From contig CAMIAK010000004.1 in the NCBI GenBank assembly GCA_946222885.1, positions 62,001 through 126,000 on the forward strand: a DNA stretch of 64,000 nt. The letters are read 5' to 3'. Below are positions 55,843 through 63,642 of this stretch, one piece after another. A program made the position numbers and the translations under genes. The notes under the pieces are model-generated. The model did not search any database, had not been told where the DNA came from, and saw only the letters and a list, made by a program, of their open reading frames with translations. Every line of letters begins with the position of its first letter. Position 1 is the first letter of the stretch. The stretch comes from an uncultured Nesterenkonia sp. GTDB lineage: Bacteria > Actinomycetota > Actinomycetes > Actinomycetales > Micrococcaceae.

Positions 55843-57322
55843 GGCGCTCACCACATCCTCGACTCCGGTGCTGGCCGCCGTCGTGCTGGTCAGCGCGATC
55901 ACCGTGCTGGTCAGCACCTACGGTCTGCGGCTCTCGCGCAGCACCGGGGACTTCTACGTCGCCTCGCGCCGGGTCTCCCCGCGGATGAATGCCTCCGCGG
56001 TGGCCGGGGAGTACATCTCCGCGGCCAGCTTCCTGGGGGTGGCCGGGCTGATCCTGGTGGAGGGGACCTACGGGCTCTGGTTCCCGGTGGGCTACACCGC
56101 CGGGTTCCTGACTATGCTGCTGTTCATCGCGGGACCGCTGCGCCGCTCCGGGGCCTATACGGTCCCGGACTTCGTGACGCTGCGCTTCGGCTCGCCCCGG
56201 CTGCGGATGCTCACCGTGATGCTGGTGGTGCTCACCGGCTGGCTCTACATCGTCCCGCAGCTGCACGGGGCCTCGCTGGCGCTGAGCGCGGCCGCGGGGC
56301 TGCCGGGCTGGGCCGGGCCGGCCGCCGTCGTGCTGGTGGTGCTGGCCACAGTGATGCCCGGAGGCATGCGCTCGGTGACCATCGCCCAGGCGGTGCAGTA
56401 CTGGATCAAGCTGTGCGCGCTGCTGATCCCGCTGATCTTCATCCTGCTGCGGCTGGGCCTGCCCGGCGCGGGCGGCGCCGCAGACCGTCCCGACCTCTCC
56501 GCGGTCTGGGAGGACAGCGGGCTGGGCGCGGGGGACTTCTACCGCACGGTCTCGCTGATCCTGGCGCTCATGCTGGGGACCATCGGGCTGCCGCATATCC
56601 TGGTGCGCTTCTACACCAACCCCGACGGCGACGCCGCCCGCCGCACCACCTTCCTGCTGCTGGGGCTGCTCTCGGCGTTCTACGTGCTGCCGGTGGCCCT
56701 GGGGGTCATCGCCCGGGCGGTGCTGCCCGGACCGGAGGCGCAGGAGTCCCCGGACACCGCGGTGCTGCGGCTGCCCTCGGCGCTCTTCGACGGGGCCGGG
56801 GCGGACCTGCTCACCGCTGTGGTGGCCGGGGGCGCGTTCGCGGCCTTCCTCTCCACGGCCTCGGGGCTGGTGGTCTCGGTCTCCGGGGTGCTCTCCCAGG
56901 AGTTCTTCGGCGGCACGGTCCGGGGCTTCCGCATCGGGGCGGTGCTGGCAGTGGCGCTGCCGCTGGCCATCGCCACGGCCACCTCGCATGTGGCGCTCGC
57001 CGGGGCGGTGGCGATGGTCTTCACCTTCACCTCCTCCACCCTGGCCCCGCTGCTCCTGCTGGGCATCTGGTGGGCCGGGATCACCGCACGGGGAGCCTTC
57101 GCCGGGATGGTCACCGGGGCGGCGGCCTCGCTGTGCTCGCTGGCGCTGGGCCTGATCCTGGGGGAGGGGGCGCCGGGGGCGGTGCTCTTCCTGTACCCGG
57201 CGCTCTGGAGCGTTCCGCTGGCCTTCGCCGCGGCCGGGCTGGTCAGCAGATTCGGCCCCGGCTCCCCGCCGGCCGACACCGCCCGGGTGCTGGCCCGGCT
57301 GCACCTGCCGGAGCGCTCCTGA
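55835..57322 (+). CDS. SSS-family cation/monocarboxylate (acetate-like) symporter
   Basis: A 495-residue sodium/solute symporter with about 13 helices. Family parts are GDFYVASRRVSPRMNASAVA, GEYISAASFLGVAGLILVEG, LRRSGAYTVPDFVTLRFG, MPGGMRSVTIAQAVQYWIK, LGTIGLPHILVRFYTNPDG and FAAFLSTASGLVVSVSGVL. It is closest in layout to ActP/MctC, which take up acetate, propionate or pyruvate. Start: ATG 55835 inside the DUF485-like gene. It is regulated, by inference, by the LytS/LytTR pair upstream. Confidence 0.88.
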   Translation: MPEALTTSSTPVLAAVVLVSAITVLVSTYGLRLSRSTGDFYVASRRVSPRMNASAVAGEYISAASFLGVAGLILVEGTYGLWFPVGYTAGFLTMLLFIAGPLRRSGAYTVPDFVTLRFGSPRLRMLTVMLVVLTGWLYIVPQLHGASLALSAAAGLPGWAGPAAVVLVVLATVMPGGMRSVTIAQAVQYWIKLCALLIPLIFILLRLGLPGAGGAADRPDLSAVWEDSGLGAGDFYRTVSLILALMLGTIGLPHILVRFYTNPDGDAARRTTFLLLGLLSAFYVLPVALGVIARAVLPGPEAQESPDTAVLRLPSALFDGAGADLLTAVVAGGAFAAFLSTASGLVVSVSGVLSQEFFGGTVRGFRIGAVLAVALPLAIATATSHVALAGAVAMVFTFTSSTLAPLLLLGIWWAGITARGAFAGMVTGAAASLCSLALGLILGEGAPGAVLFLYPALWSVPLAFAAAGLVSRFGPGSPPADTARVLARLHLPERS

Positions 57323-57346
57323 GCGCCTCCTCCAGCCTGGGGCTCA

Positions 57347-57823
57347 TCAGCCCAGCTGGAGGATCTTCTCCCGGACCACGGCGGCGCGGGCGTTGGAGAA
57401 GACCGACTCCTCGCCGACCTCCTCGAAGCCGCGGGACTCCAGGATCTTCAGCGAGCCGTGGTTGTCATCCACCACGCGGGCCTGCACCGGGCGAGTGGTG
57501 AACTCCTGCAGGAACTGGTCGAAGGCCTGAGTGGTCACGCCCTGCCCCCAGAACTGCTTGTCCGTCCAGAACATGATCTCCGCCGGGTCCTGGTCGGTGG
57601 CGTGGAAGGCGGCGATGGAGCCGGCCGGGACGCCGTCGACGTCGATGGTCCGCACCAGGGACTTCTCATCGTTGAGGAGCCCGCTCCAGTGGAGATCGAA
57701 GATGCTGCGGTCCTTGGGGTTCGTGGGAGCGAAGCCGGCCATATGGGCGGCGTCGGCGTCCTGCTGGAACCGGAAGAACTGGTCCAGGTCCGCGGTCTCT
57801 ACTTCCCGAAGCGTGATCGTCAT
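57347..57823 (-). CDS. GNAT-family N-acetyltransferase
   Basis: A 158-residue acetyltransferase: ITLREVETADLDQFFRFQQD at the N-terminus, GFAPTNPKDRSIFDLHWSGL, AEIMFWTDKQFWGQGVTTQA (the acetyl-CoA-binding Q/R-x2-G-x-G/A loop as GQGVTT) and LKILESRGFEEVGEESVF. The substrate is unknown, possibly an amino acid or a small antibiotic-like amine. Start: ATG 57823, seven bases after TACCCT on the minus strand. It is divergent from dxr with 37 bp between start codons. Confidence 0.88.
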   Translation of the reverse strand: MTITLREVETADLDQFFRFQQDADAAHMAGFAPTNPKDRSIFDLHWSGLLNDEKSLVRTIDVDGVPAGSIAAFHATDQDPAEIMFWTDKQFWGQGVTTQAFDQFLQEFTTRPVQARVVDDNHGSLKILESRGFEEVGEESVFSNARAAVVREKILQLG

Positions 57824-57830
57824 GAGGACC

Positions 57831-57836
57831 AGGGTA
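57831..57836 (-). promoter_or_regulatory. -10 box for leaderless GNAT mRNA
   Basis: TACCCT on the minus strand, seven bases before the ATG at 57823. Confidence 0.45.
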
Positions 57837-57847
57837 CCCGTTTGGTG

Positions 57848-57853
57848 GATAAT
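57848..57853 (+). promoter_or_regulatory. -10 box for leaderless dxr mRNA
   Basis: GATAAT, seven bases before the dxr ATG at 57861, with a TG just upstream (TGGATAAT) resembling an extended -10. Confidence 0.5.
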
Positions 57854-57860
57854 GGGGCGC

Positions 57861-59171
57861 ATGCCTGAAGACACCCGAGAAGTGGCCCTCCTCGGCTCCA
57901 CCGGCTCCATCGGCACCCAGGCCTTGGAGGTCATCTCCCGCAATCCCGGACGCTTCGAGGTCGTCGCGCTCTCCGCAGGCAGGAACACCCGGCTGCTGGC
58001 CGATCAGGTCGCCGCCGCCGGGGCGCGCATCGCAGGCATCGCAGCCGACGGCGGCACGGAGCTGAACCCGGAGGAGCCCCCGCTGGCCCAGGCGCTCGCG
58101 GACGCTGGCGTGACCCATGAGGTGGAGATCCTCACCGGCCCGACGGCCGCCGAGCAGATCGCCGGGGAGGCGCTCGGCAGCGCTGCCGGAAGGGGCGTGC
58201 CGGGGGAGGGGGACGGCGTCGTCCTCAACGGCATGACCGGTTCCATCGGGCTGCGGCCCACACTGGCCGCCCTGCGCGCCGGCGCCACCCTGGCCCTGGC
58301 CAACAAGGAGTCCCTGGTGGTCGGCGGGGCGCTGGTCTCCGCGGCCCAGCGGCGGCCCGGGCAGATCGTCCCGGTGGACTCCGAGCACTCCGCACTGGCC
58401 CAGGCGCTCACCTCCGGCCGTCATGAGAAGGGGATGTGCGCCCTCGGGCGCGACGGCGTCCTCAGCGGGGACAGCGAGGTCCGCCGGCTGATCATCACCG
58501 CCTCCGGCGGCCCGTTCCGGGACTGGCCGGCGGAGTCCCTGGCCACGGTCACCCCAGCCCAGGCGCTGAAGCACCCGAACTTCGCCATGGGCCGGATGGT
58601 CACCACCAACTCGGCCACCCTGGTCAACAAGGCGCTCGAGGTCATCGAGGCCCATCTGCTCTTCGACATCCCGCTGGAGGACATCGAGACGGTGATCCAC
58701 CCCCAGCAGATCATCCACTCGCTGGTGGAGTTCCAGGACGGCTCCACCCTGGCCCAGGCGGGACCCCCGCGGATGCTGGTGCCGATCGCCCTGGGACTGT
58801 CCTGGCCGGATCGGCTGGAACGGGTGGACGAGCCCATCGACTGGACCCAGGTCATGCAGTGGGACTTCGAGCCGCTGGACCATGACCGGTTCCCGGCGGT
58901 GCGGCTGGCCAAGCAGGCCTGTGCGGCCTCGGCCACCCATATGGCGGTCTACAACGCGGCCAACGAGCAGGCGGTGGAGGCCTTCCATGAAGGCCGGCTG
59001 AGCTTCCCGCAGATCGTGGAGACCGTGGAGGAGGTGCTCTCCGCCCATGAGGGGCACAGTGCGCAGGAGCTCTCCCTGGAGGAGGTCATCGCCGCCGAGA
59101 CCTGGGCGCGGAGCCGGGCCGATGAGCTGATCGGCCGCAGCCGCGCCGGCACCTCCGAGGTGCTCGGATGA
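57861..59171 (+). CDS. dxr: 1-deoxy-D-xylulose-5-phosphate reductoisomerase
   Basis: A 436-residue DXR, the committed step of the MEP isoprenoid pathway and target of fosmidomycin. The NADPH motif is VALLGSTGSIGTQALEVI. The substrate and metal site has LALANKESLVVGGALVSAA, VPVDSEHSALAQAL, ITASGGPFRDWPAESLATVT, HPNFAMGRMVTTNSATLVNK and the flexible-loop segment HPQQIIHSLVEFQDGS. Somewhat longer than usual (about 400) because of extra loops at about 65-85 and 105-125. Overlaps the following protease by 4 bp (ATGA). Confidence 0.96.
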   Translation: MPEDTREVALLGSTGSIGTQALEVISRNPGRFEVVALSAGRNTRLLADQVAAAGARIAGIAADGGTELNPEEPPLAQALADAGVTHEVEILTGPTAAEQIAGEALGSAAGRGVPGEGDGVVLNGMTGSIGLRPTLAALRAGATLALANKESLVVGGALVSAAQRRPGQIVPVDSEHSALAQALTSGRHEKGMCALGRDGVLSGDSEVRRLIITASGGPFRDWPAESLATVTPAQALKHPNFAMGRMVTTNSATLVNKALEVIEAHLLFDIPLEDIETVIHPQQIIHSLVEFQDGSTLAQAGPPRMLVPIALGLSWPDRLERVDEPIDWTQVMQWDFEPLDHDRFPAVRLAKQACAASATHMAVYNAANEQAVEAFHEGRLSFPQIVETVEEVLSAHEGHSAQELSLEEVIAAETWARSRADELIGRSRAGTSEVLG

Positions 59172-60664
59172 CCGCGCTGCTCATGACGGCGGGCATCCTG
59201 ATCGTCATCCTCGGGATCCTGCTCTCCATCGCCCTGCATGAGATCGGGCACCTGGTCCCGGCCAAGCTGTTCGGCGTTCGGGTGACCCAGTACATGGTGG
59301 GCTTCGGGCGCACGGTGTGGTCCCGGCGTCGGGGTGAGACCGAATACGGCATCAAAGCCATCCCGCTGGGCGGCTATGTGGCGATGATCGGCATGTACCC
59401 GCCTCCGGACGAGGACCGGGCAGGCGCTGAGGCCGAGTCCGGCGACCATCCGTCTGAGGATGCGGGTCCAGCCGACCCCTATCTGCGGGAGCTGAACGCC
59501 CAGTACCGCGGGCCCGGGGATTCCGGGGCCGCCTCTCCTGGGGCCCGGGGGAGCGGGGGGATGGAGCACACCACCCGCACGGTCTCCTCCCAGTCCACCG
59601 GGCTGTTCCAGCAGATGTCCGCCGAGGCCCGCGAGGTCGCCGCCGAGGAGCTCCAGCCCGGTGACGAGGAGCGGATGTTCTACCGGCTGCCGATCTGGAA
59701 GCGGATGATCATCATGCTCGGCGGTCCGCTGATGAACGGCCTGATCGCGGTGGTGATCACGGCGGGCACCATCAGCCTGCACGGCACCGAGGAGCCGACC
59801 ACCCAGGTCGACGAGGTCTTCGAATGCGTGGTCTCGGTGCAGGACGCCGACGCCGGGCGTGAGGAGTGCACCGCCTCCGATCCCGCGGGGCCCGCCTATG
59901 AGGCCGGGCTGCGCCCGGGCGACGAGATCGTCTCCTTCGGCGGTCAGGAGGTCCAGGAGTGGGAGGACCTCACCGCGCTGATCCGTGAGTCGGCGGACCA
60001 GAGCACCCAGCTGGAGTACCTCCGCGACGGCGAGCGGCACACCACCACGCTGACCCCGCTGCTGGTGGAGCGCCCGGTCACCGATGTGCTCGGCCGGGCC
60101 GAGCGCGACGAGGACGGCGCCCTGATCACCGAACCGGTCGGGTTCATCGGGATGGGCGCAGGCAGCGAGCTGCAGCGCCAGCCGGTGACCGAGGCCGGTC
60201 CCATCGTGTGGGAGCAGACCAAGGCCGTGGGCGAAGTGGTCGTCCAGCTGCCCTGGCGGGTGTACGACGTCGCCGTCTCCACCTTCACCTCCGCGGAGCG
60301 GGACCCTGACGGGCCGCTGTCGGTGGTCGGCGTCGGGAGGATCGCAGGTGAGCTGTCCGCCCAGGAGCAGATCCCGCTGGCGTCGCGGTTCGCCACCCTG
60401 ATGTCCTTGGTGGCAGGGGTGAACATCGCGCTGATGGTGTTCAACCTGATCCCGCTGCTGCCGCTGGACGGCGGACATGTGGCCGGAGCCCTCTATGAGG
60501 GGCTGCGCCGTCGGCTGGCCAAGCTGCTGGGCAGGCCGGATCCGGGGCCCTTCGACATCTCCAAGCTGTTGCCGCTGACCTATGTGGTGATGGTGTTGCT
60601 CTTCGGCATGGGCGGGCTGCTGATCCTGGCGGACATCATCAACCCGATACGGCTCTTCGAATGA
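59168..60664 (+). CDS. site-2 intramembrane metalloprotease (Rip/RseP family, M50)
   Basis: A 498-residue M50 protease. Zinc motif IALHEIGHLVPAKLFGVRV (H24, E25, H28) is in helix 1, and the third metal site is VFNLIPLLPLDGGHVAGALY near the C-terminus. A PDZ domain (about 225-300) is marked by GPAYEAGLRPGDEIVSFGGQ. Between the first domain and helix 2 there is an insertion of about 80 hydrophilic residues (about 80-165). It should release membrane-bound anti-sigma factors. Usually ispG follows this pair; here it does not. Confidence 0.93.
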   Translation: MTALLMTAGILIVILGILLSIALHEIGHLVPAKLFGVRVTQYMVGFGRTVWSRRRGETEYGIKAIPLGGYVAMIGMYPPPDEDRAGAEAESGDHPSEDAGPADPYLRELNAQYRGPGDSGAASPGARGSGGMEHTTRTVSSQSTGLFQQMSAEAREVAAEELQPGDEERMFYRLPIWKRMIIMLGGPLMNGLIAVVITAGTISLHGTEEPTTQVDEVFECVVSVQDADAGREECTASDPAGPAYEAGLRPGDEIVSFGGQEVQEWEDLTALIRESADQSTQLEYLRDGERHTTTLTPLLVERPVTDVLGRAERDEDGALITEPVGFIGMGAGSELQRQPVTEAGPIVWEQTKAVGEVVVQLPWRVYDVAVSTFTSAERDPDGPLSVVGVGRIAGELSAQEQIPLASRFATLMSLVAGVNIALMVFNLIPLLPLDGGHVAGALYEGLRRRLAKLLGRPDPGPFDISKLLPLTYVVMVLLFGMGGLLILADIINPIRLFE

Positions 60665-60705
60665 GCTGACGACTCCGGACCCTTCACGCCACAGCTGGTC
60701 TGTGG

Positions 60706-60770
60706 TTGACATCACATTGTATTCGAGCTTACGGTTCTTTGTGTGCAGGTTGAATGCGAACCGCATACAA
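60706..60770 (+). promoter_or_regulatory. promoter and palindromic operator of the ABC transporter operon
   Basis: TTGACA (60706-60711), an 18-bp spacer and TACGGT (60730-60735) form the best sigma-70-type promoter in the window. Just downstream, 60750-60770 is a 21-bp interrupted palindrome: TTG, one base, ATGCG, AAC, CGCAT, one base, CAA. Its place, starting about eight bases after +1, fits a repressor site. It is not a DtxR-type iron box. Confidence 0.7.
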
Positions 60771-60802
60771 AATCTAAGCTCGCATCGCGGAGGGTATTTT
60801 CT

Positions 60803-61903
60803 GTGGATATTGAGATCAGCGGTCTGACTCTCAAGTACGACGACTTCGTGGCGGTCGACGACATCTCTCTCGACGTGCCCGATGGAGAGTCACTGGTGCT
60901 CCTGGGTGAGTCCGGCTGCGGCAAGACCAGTACCATGCGCTGCATCGCCGGGCTGGAGACCCCCTATGAGGGGCACCTGCGCATCGGGGATGACGTCGTC
61001 TTCGACTCAGTGGGGCGCAAGAACGTAGCTCCCAACCGCCGCAATGTAGGAATGGTCTTCCAGTCGTATGCAATCTGGCCCGACCGTTCCGTTCGTGCCA
61101 ATGTGGCATTCGGTCTGAAGGCGAAGAAGGCTTCCAAGGAGCAGGTGCAGAGCAAGGCAGACCAAGCTTTGGACATGATCGGGCTGAAGCACCTCGCAGA
61201 CCGCGGGGCCTCTGCCCTCTCCGGCGGCCAGATGCAGCGCGTAGCACTGGCACGCTCCATCGCTATGGAGCCTGCTGTGCTGCTCCTCGACGAACCGCTT
61301 TCCAACCTGGATGCACAGCTGCGTGTGCGCCTGAGGAACGAGCTGCGCCGTATCCAGCTGGAAGCCGGGCTGACGTCGGTCTATGTCACCCACGATCAGA
61401 GCGAGGCTATGGCGCTGGCAGACAAGATCGCCATCATGAAGCGTGGAACCATCGTTCAGCTGGGGACGCCGCAGGAGATCTATGACGAGCCGGCCACCTC
61501 GTACATCGCGCGTTTCCTGGGCATGGGCAATGTCTTGGAGATCAGCCGCGGTACAGACGGTACCCTCGGTCTGGGAGGCGTCCCCGTCACCGCCGGGACG
61601 GCCCCCACCTCGTGGGAGAACGGGCGGGCGCTGTGCATACGTCCTGAGCAGGTGCGTCTAGCGGCCCCGAGTCAGGCCCACAGCTCTCAGGGAGCAGTAC
61701 TCACAGGAGAGGTCACCGTCTCGATCTTCCAGGGAAGCGACATCTCTTATGAGGTCGACTGCGGAGGACTGACGATCCAGGCCGTGGTCAAACGTGCACG
61801 CTACGGGGGAGAGTCGGTCGAGGCATCCGTCGGTGACAAGGTCGACGTCGTCCTCTCCGCGGAGGAAGCGATCACCGTTCCCATGGATGAAGAGTCGAAG
61901 TAG
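60803..61903 (+). CDS. ABC transporter ATP-binding protein (iron/polyamine type)
   Basis: A 366-residue importer ATPase. Walker A is LLGESGCGKTSTMRCIAGLE, the Q loop GMVFQSYAIWPDRSV, signature ALSGGQMQRVALARSI, Walker B VLLLDEPLSNLDAQLR and the H loop YVTHDQSEAMALADKI. A C-terminal TOBE-like regulatory domain (about 235-350) follows. Closest in layout to FbpC/PotA-type ATPases, with a fused-permease partner. Start: GTG 60803, eight bases after GGAGG; a GTG at 60743 would give a leaderless form with 20 extra residues crossing the operator. Confidence 0.9.
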   Translation: MDIEISGLTLKYDDFVAVDDISLDVPDGESLVLLGESGCGKTSTMRCIAGLETPYEGHLRIGDDVVFDSVGRKNVAPNRRNVGMVFQSYAIWPDRSVRANVAFGLKAKKASKEQVQSKADQALDMIGLKHLADRGASALSGGQMQRVALARSIAMEPAVLLLDEPLSNLDAQLRVRLRNELRRIQLEAGLTSVYVTHDQSEAMALADKIAIMKRGTIVQLGTPQEIYDEPATSYIARFLGMGNVLEISRGTDGTLGLGGVPVTAGTAPTSWENGRALCIRPEQVRLAAPSQAHSSQGAVLTGEVTVSIFQGSDISYEVDCGGLTIQAVVKRARYGGESVEASVGDKVDVVLSAEEAITVPMDEESK

Positions 61904-61911
61904 GCCGCCCG

Positions 61912-63615
61912 ATGGTACAGACTCCACATCCCACACGCCGGTCCCTGACTCCCTCGAACCTGTTGTCCCTCGGTGTGATCGCCGCGCTCATCGTGCTAAT
62001 CGGCTTTCCGATCGCGCTGGTCATCTTTGCGGCTGTCACTGACGTCCTTCCACGGCCGGGCAACCTGAGCCTGGAGAATCTGAGCACGGACTCACTGTCC
62101 TCTCTCTTCTCTGCGGCCACCGCGTCGGCCGCGACGAACTCCTTCATCGCGGCCACCACCTCAGCGCTGCTCTCCCTGTTCCTCGGTGTCGGACTGGCGC
62201 TGCTGGCCGCCAGGACGAATGTCCGCTTCCGCCGGTTCGTCTTCCTCGCCGGACTTGCTCCGATGTTCATGCCCGCCTTCGTCGCTGCCCTCGCCTGGTC
62301 TGTGCTAGCCGGGCCCACCGGGTTGGCTAATGCGCTGCTCAGAGATCTTGGAGCGGAGCCGTTCGTCAACATCTACTCCTTCCCGGGCTTCATCTTCATC
62401 CTGGGGGTCTACAACTCTCCGTATGTCTTCCTGATGGTCTATTCGGCCCTGCGGCTGATGAACACGGACCTGGAAGATGCCGCTGTCATCCACGGCGCTC
62501 CTATCCAGACCGCAATCCGCAAGGTCACGCTCTCATTGATGACGCCCGCTATCCTGGGCTCCACTCTCCTGGCGTTCACGATCTCCATCGAGAACTTCCC
62601 AGTAGCGCAGTTCATCGCCCGGCCCGGCGGCGTCGACACGCTGCCGACCCTGATCTACCGCTACATGAGCATGTCGCCCTCTCGGGGCAACGATGCCGCC
62701 GCCATTGCGATCGTCCTCGTCCTGGCCGTCGCGCTGGTGGTCCTGCTGCAGCGCTGGTATTTGGCGAGGAAGGACTTTGCAACGGTCTCCGGAAAGGGGA
62801 GCAAGTCCAAACTGGTTAGCCTTGGAAAGTGGCGGACTCCCGCGCTGCTCGCCGCGATGCTCTACTTCCTGGTGTCCGTCGTGCTTCCCGTGCTCAGCCT
62901 GATCGTCATCGCCACGTATTCCTCACCGTACATCCAGACCATCTCCGGTATGGCAGAGGCAGGAAGCTTCAGTATGGATCGCTTCACCGGCGTCTTCGAA
63001 GACCGCCAGATCAGGAGCGCCATCGGCAACTCGATCACTGTCTCTCTGCTGGTCGCGGTCATCGGCACGGCATTCTGCTTCTTGTGCTCGTACCTGACCT
63101 ATCGGACCAAGGCTCCGGCGCGGAGGTGGATCGAATATCTGGCGATGACGCCGCTCGCGGTCCCGGCGATCGTGCTGGGTATGGGTCTGCTCTGGACGTG
63201 GTTGATCCTTCCTCTGTCCGTCTACGGCACCATCGCTCTTCTGGTCATCGCCTTCATCGCGAGCCTTCTGCCCCAAGGGTTCCGTGGATCCAGCGCCTCG
63301 ATCCTGCAGTTCAACTCCGACCTGGAGGATGCGGCGGTCATGCACGGAGCAGGCCGAACCAAGGCGGTGGTGACCATCACCGCACCTCTGCTGAGGACTT
63401 CTCTACTGGCGACGTTCGTCCTGTTGCTGATGCTCAGCATGCGCGAACTGACCGTTCCGCTGTTCCTCTACACCACCGACACGCGGCTGCTCTCGATCGT
63501 CATCTTCGACGCGTACGAGAACGGGCAGTTCGCCCTGGCAGCCGCTATCGGAGTCATCTACACGCTGATCATCGGCGCGCTCGCCGTCGTCTCCCAGCTC
63601 TTGGACCGCAAATAA
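61912..63615 (+). CDS. ABC transporter permease, fused two-domain (FbpB type)
   Basis: A 567-residue permease with about 12 helices and two copies of the binding-protein-dependent transport motif: DLEDAAVIHGAPIQTAIRKV (about 185-204) and DLEDAAVMHGAGRTKAVVTI (about 470-489). This fused duplicate architecture is characteristic of ferric-iron (FbpB/SfuB/HitB) and some phosphonate or polyamine importers. ATG 61912, 8 bp after the ATPase. Codon use is less strongly GC3-biased than in dxr and the protease upstream. Confidence 0.9.
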   Translation: MVQTPHPTRRSLTPSNLLSLGVIAALIVLIGFPIALVIFAAVTDVLPRPGNLSLENLSTDSLSSLFSAATASAATNSFIAATTSALLSLFLGVGLALLAARTNVRFRRFVFLAGLAPMFMPAFVAALAWSVLAGPTGLANALLRDLGAEPFVNIYSFPGFIFILGVYNSPYVFLMVYSALRLMNTDLEDAAVIHGAPIQTAIRKVTLSLMTPAILGSTLLAFTISIENFPVAQFIARPGGVDTLPTLIYRYMSMSPSRGNDAAAIAIVLVLAVALVVLLQRWYLARKDFATVSGKGSKSKLVSLGKWRTPALLAAMLYFLVSVVLPVLSLIVIATYSSPYIQTISGMAEAGSFSMDRFTGVFEDRQIRSAIGNSITVSLLVAVIGTAFCFLCSYLTYRTKAPARRWIEYLAMTPLAVPAIVLGMGLLWTWLILPLSVYGTIALLVIAFIASLLPQGFRGSSASILQFNSDLEDAAVMHGAGRTKAVVTITAPLLRTSLLATFVLLLMLSMRELTVPLFLYTTDTRLLSIVIFDAYENGQFALAAAIGVIYTLIIGALAVVSQLLDRK

Positions 63616-63642
63616 GAATCACTCTGCAAAAGGAGAGGAACA

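Noticed and set aside
60743..60802. GTG at 60743 as the start of the ABC ATPase (TACGGT-N7-GTG)
   Set aside because: It would add 20 residues unlike ABC ATPases and translate through the palindromic operator; GTG 60803 has GGAGG eight bases upstream. Not fully excluded.
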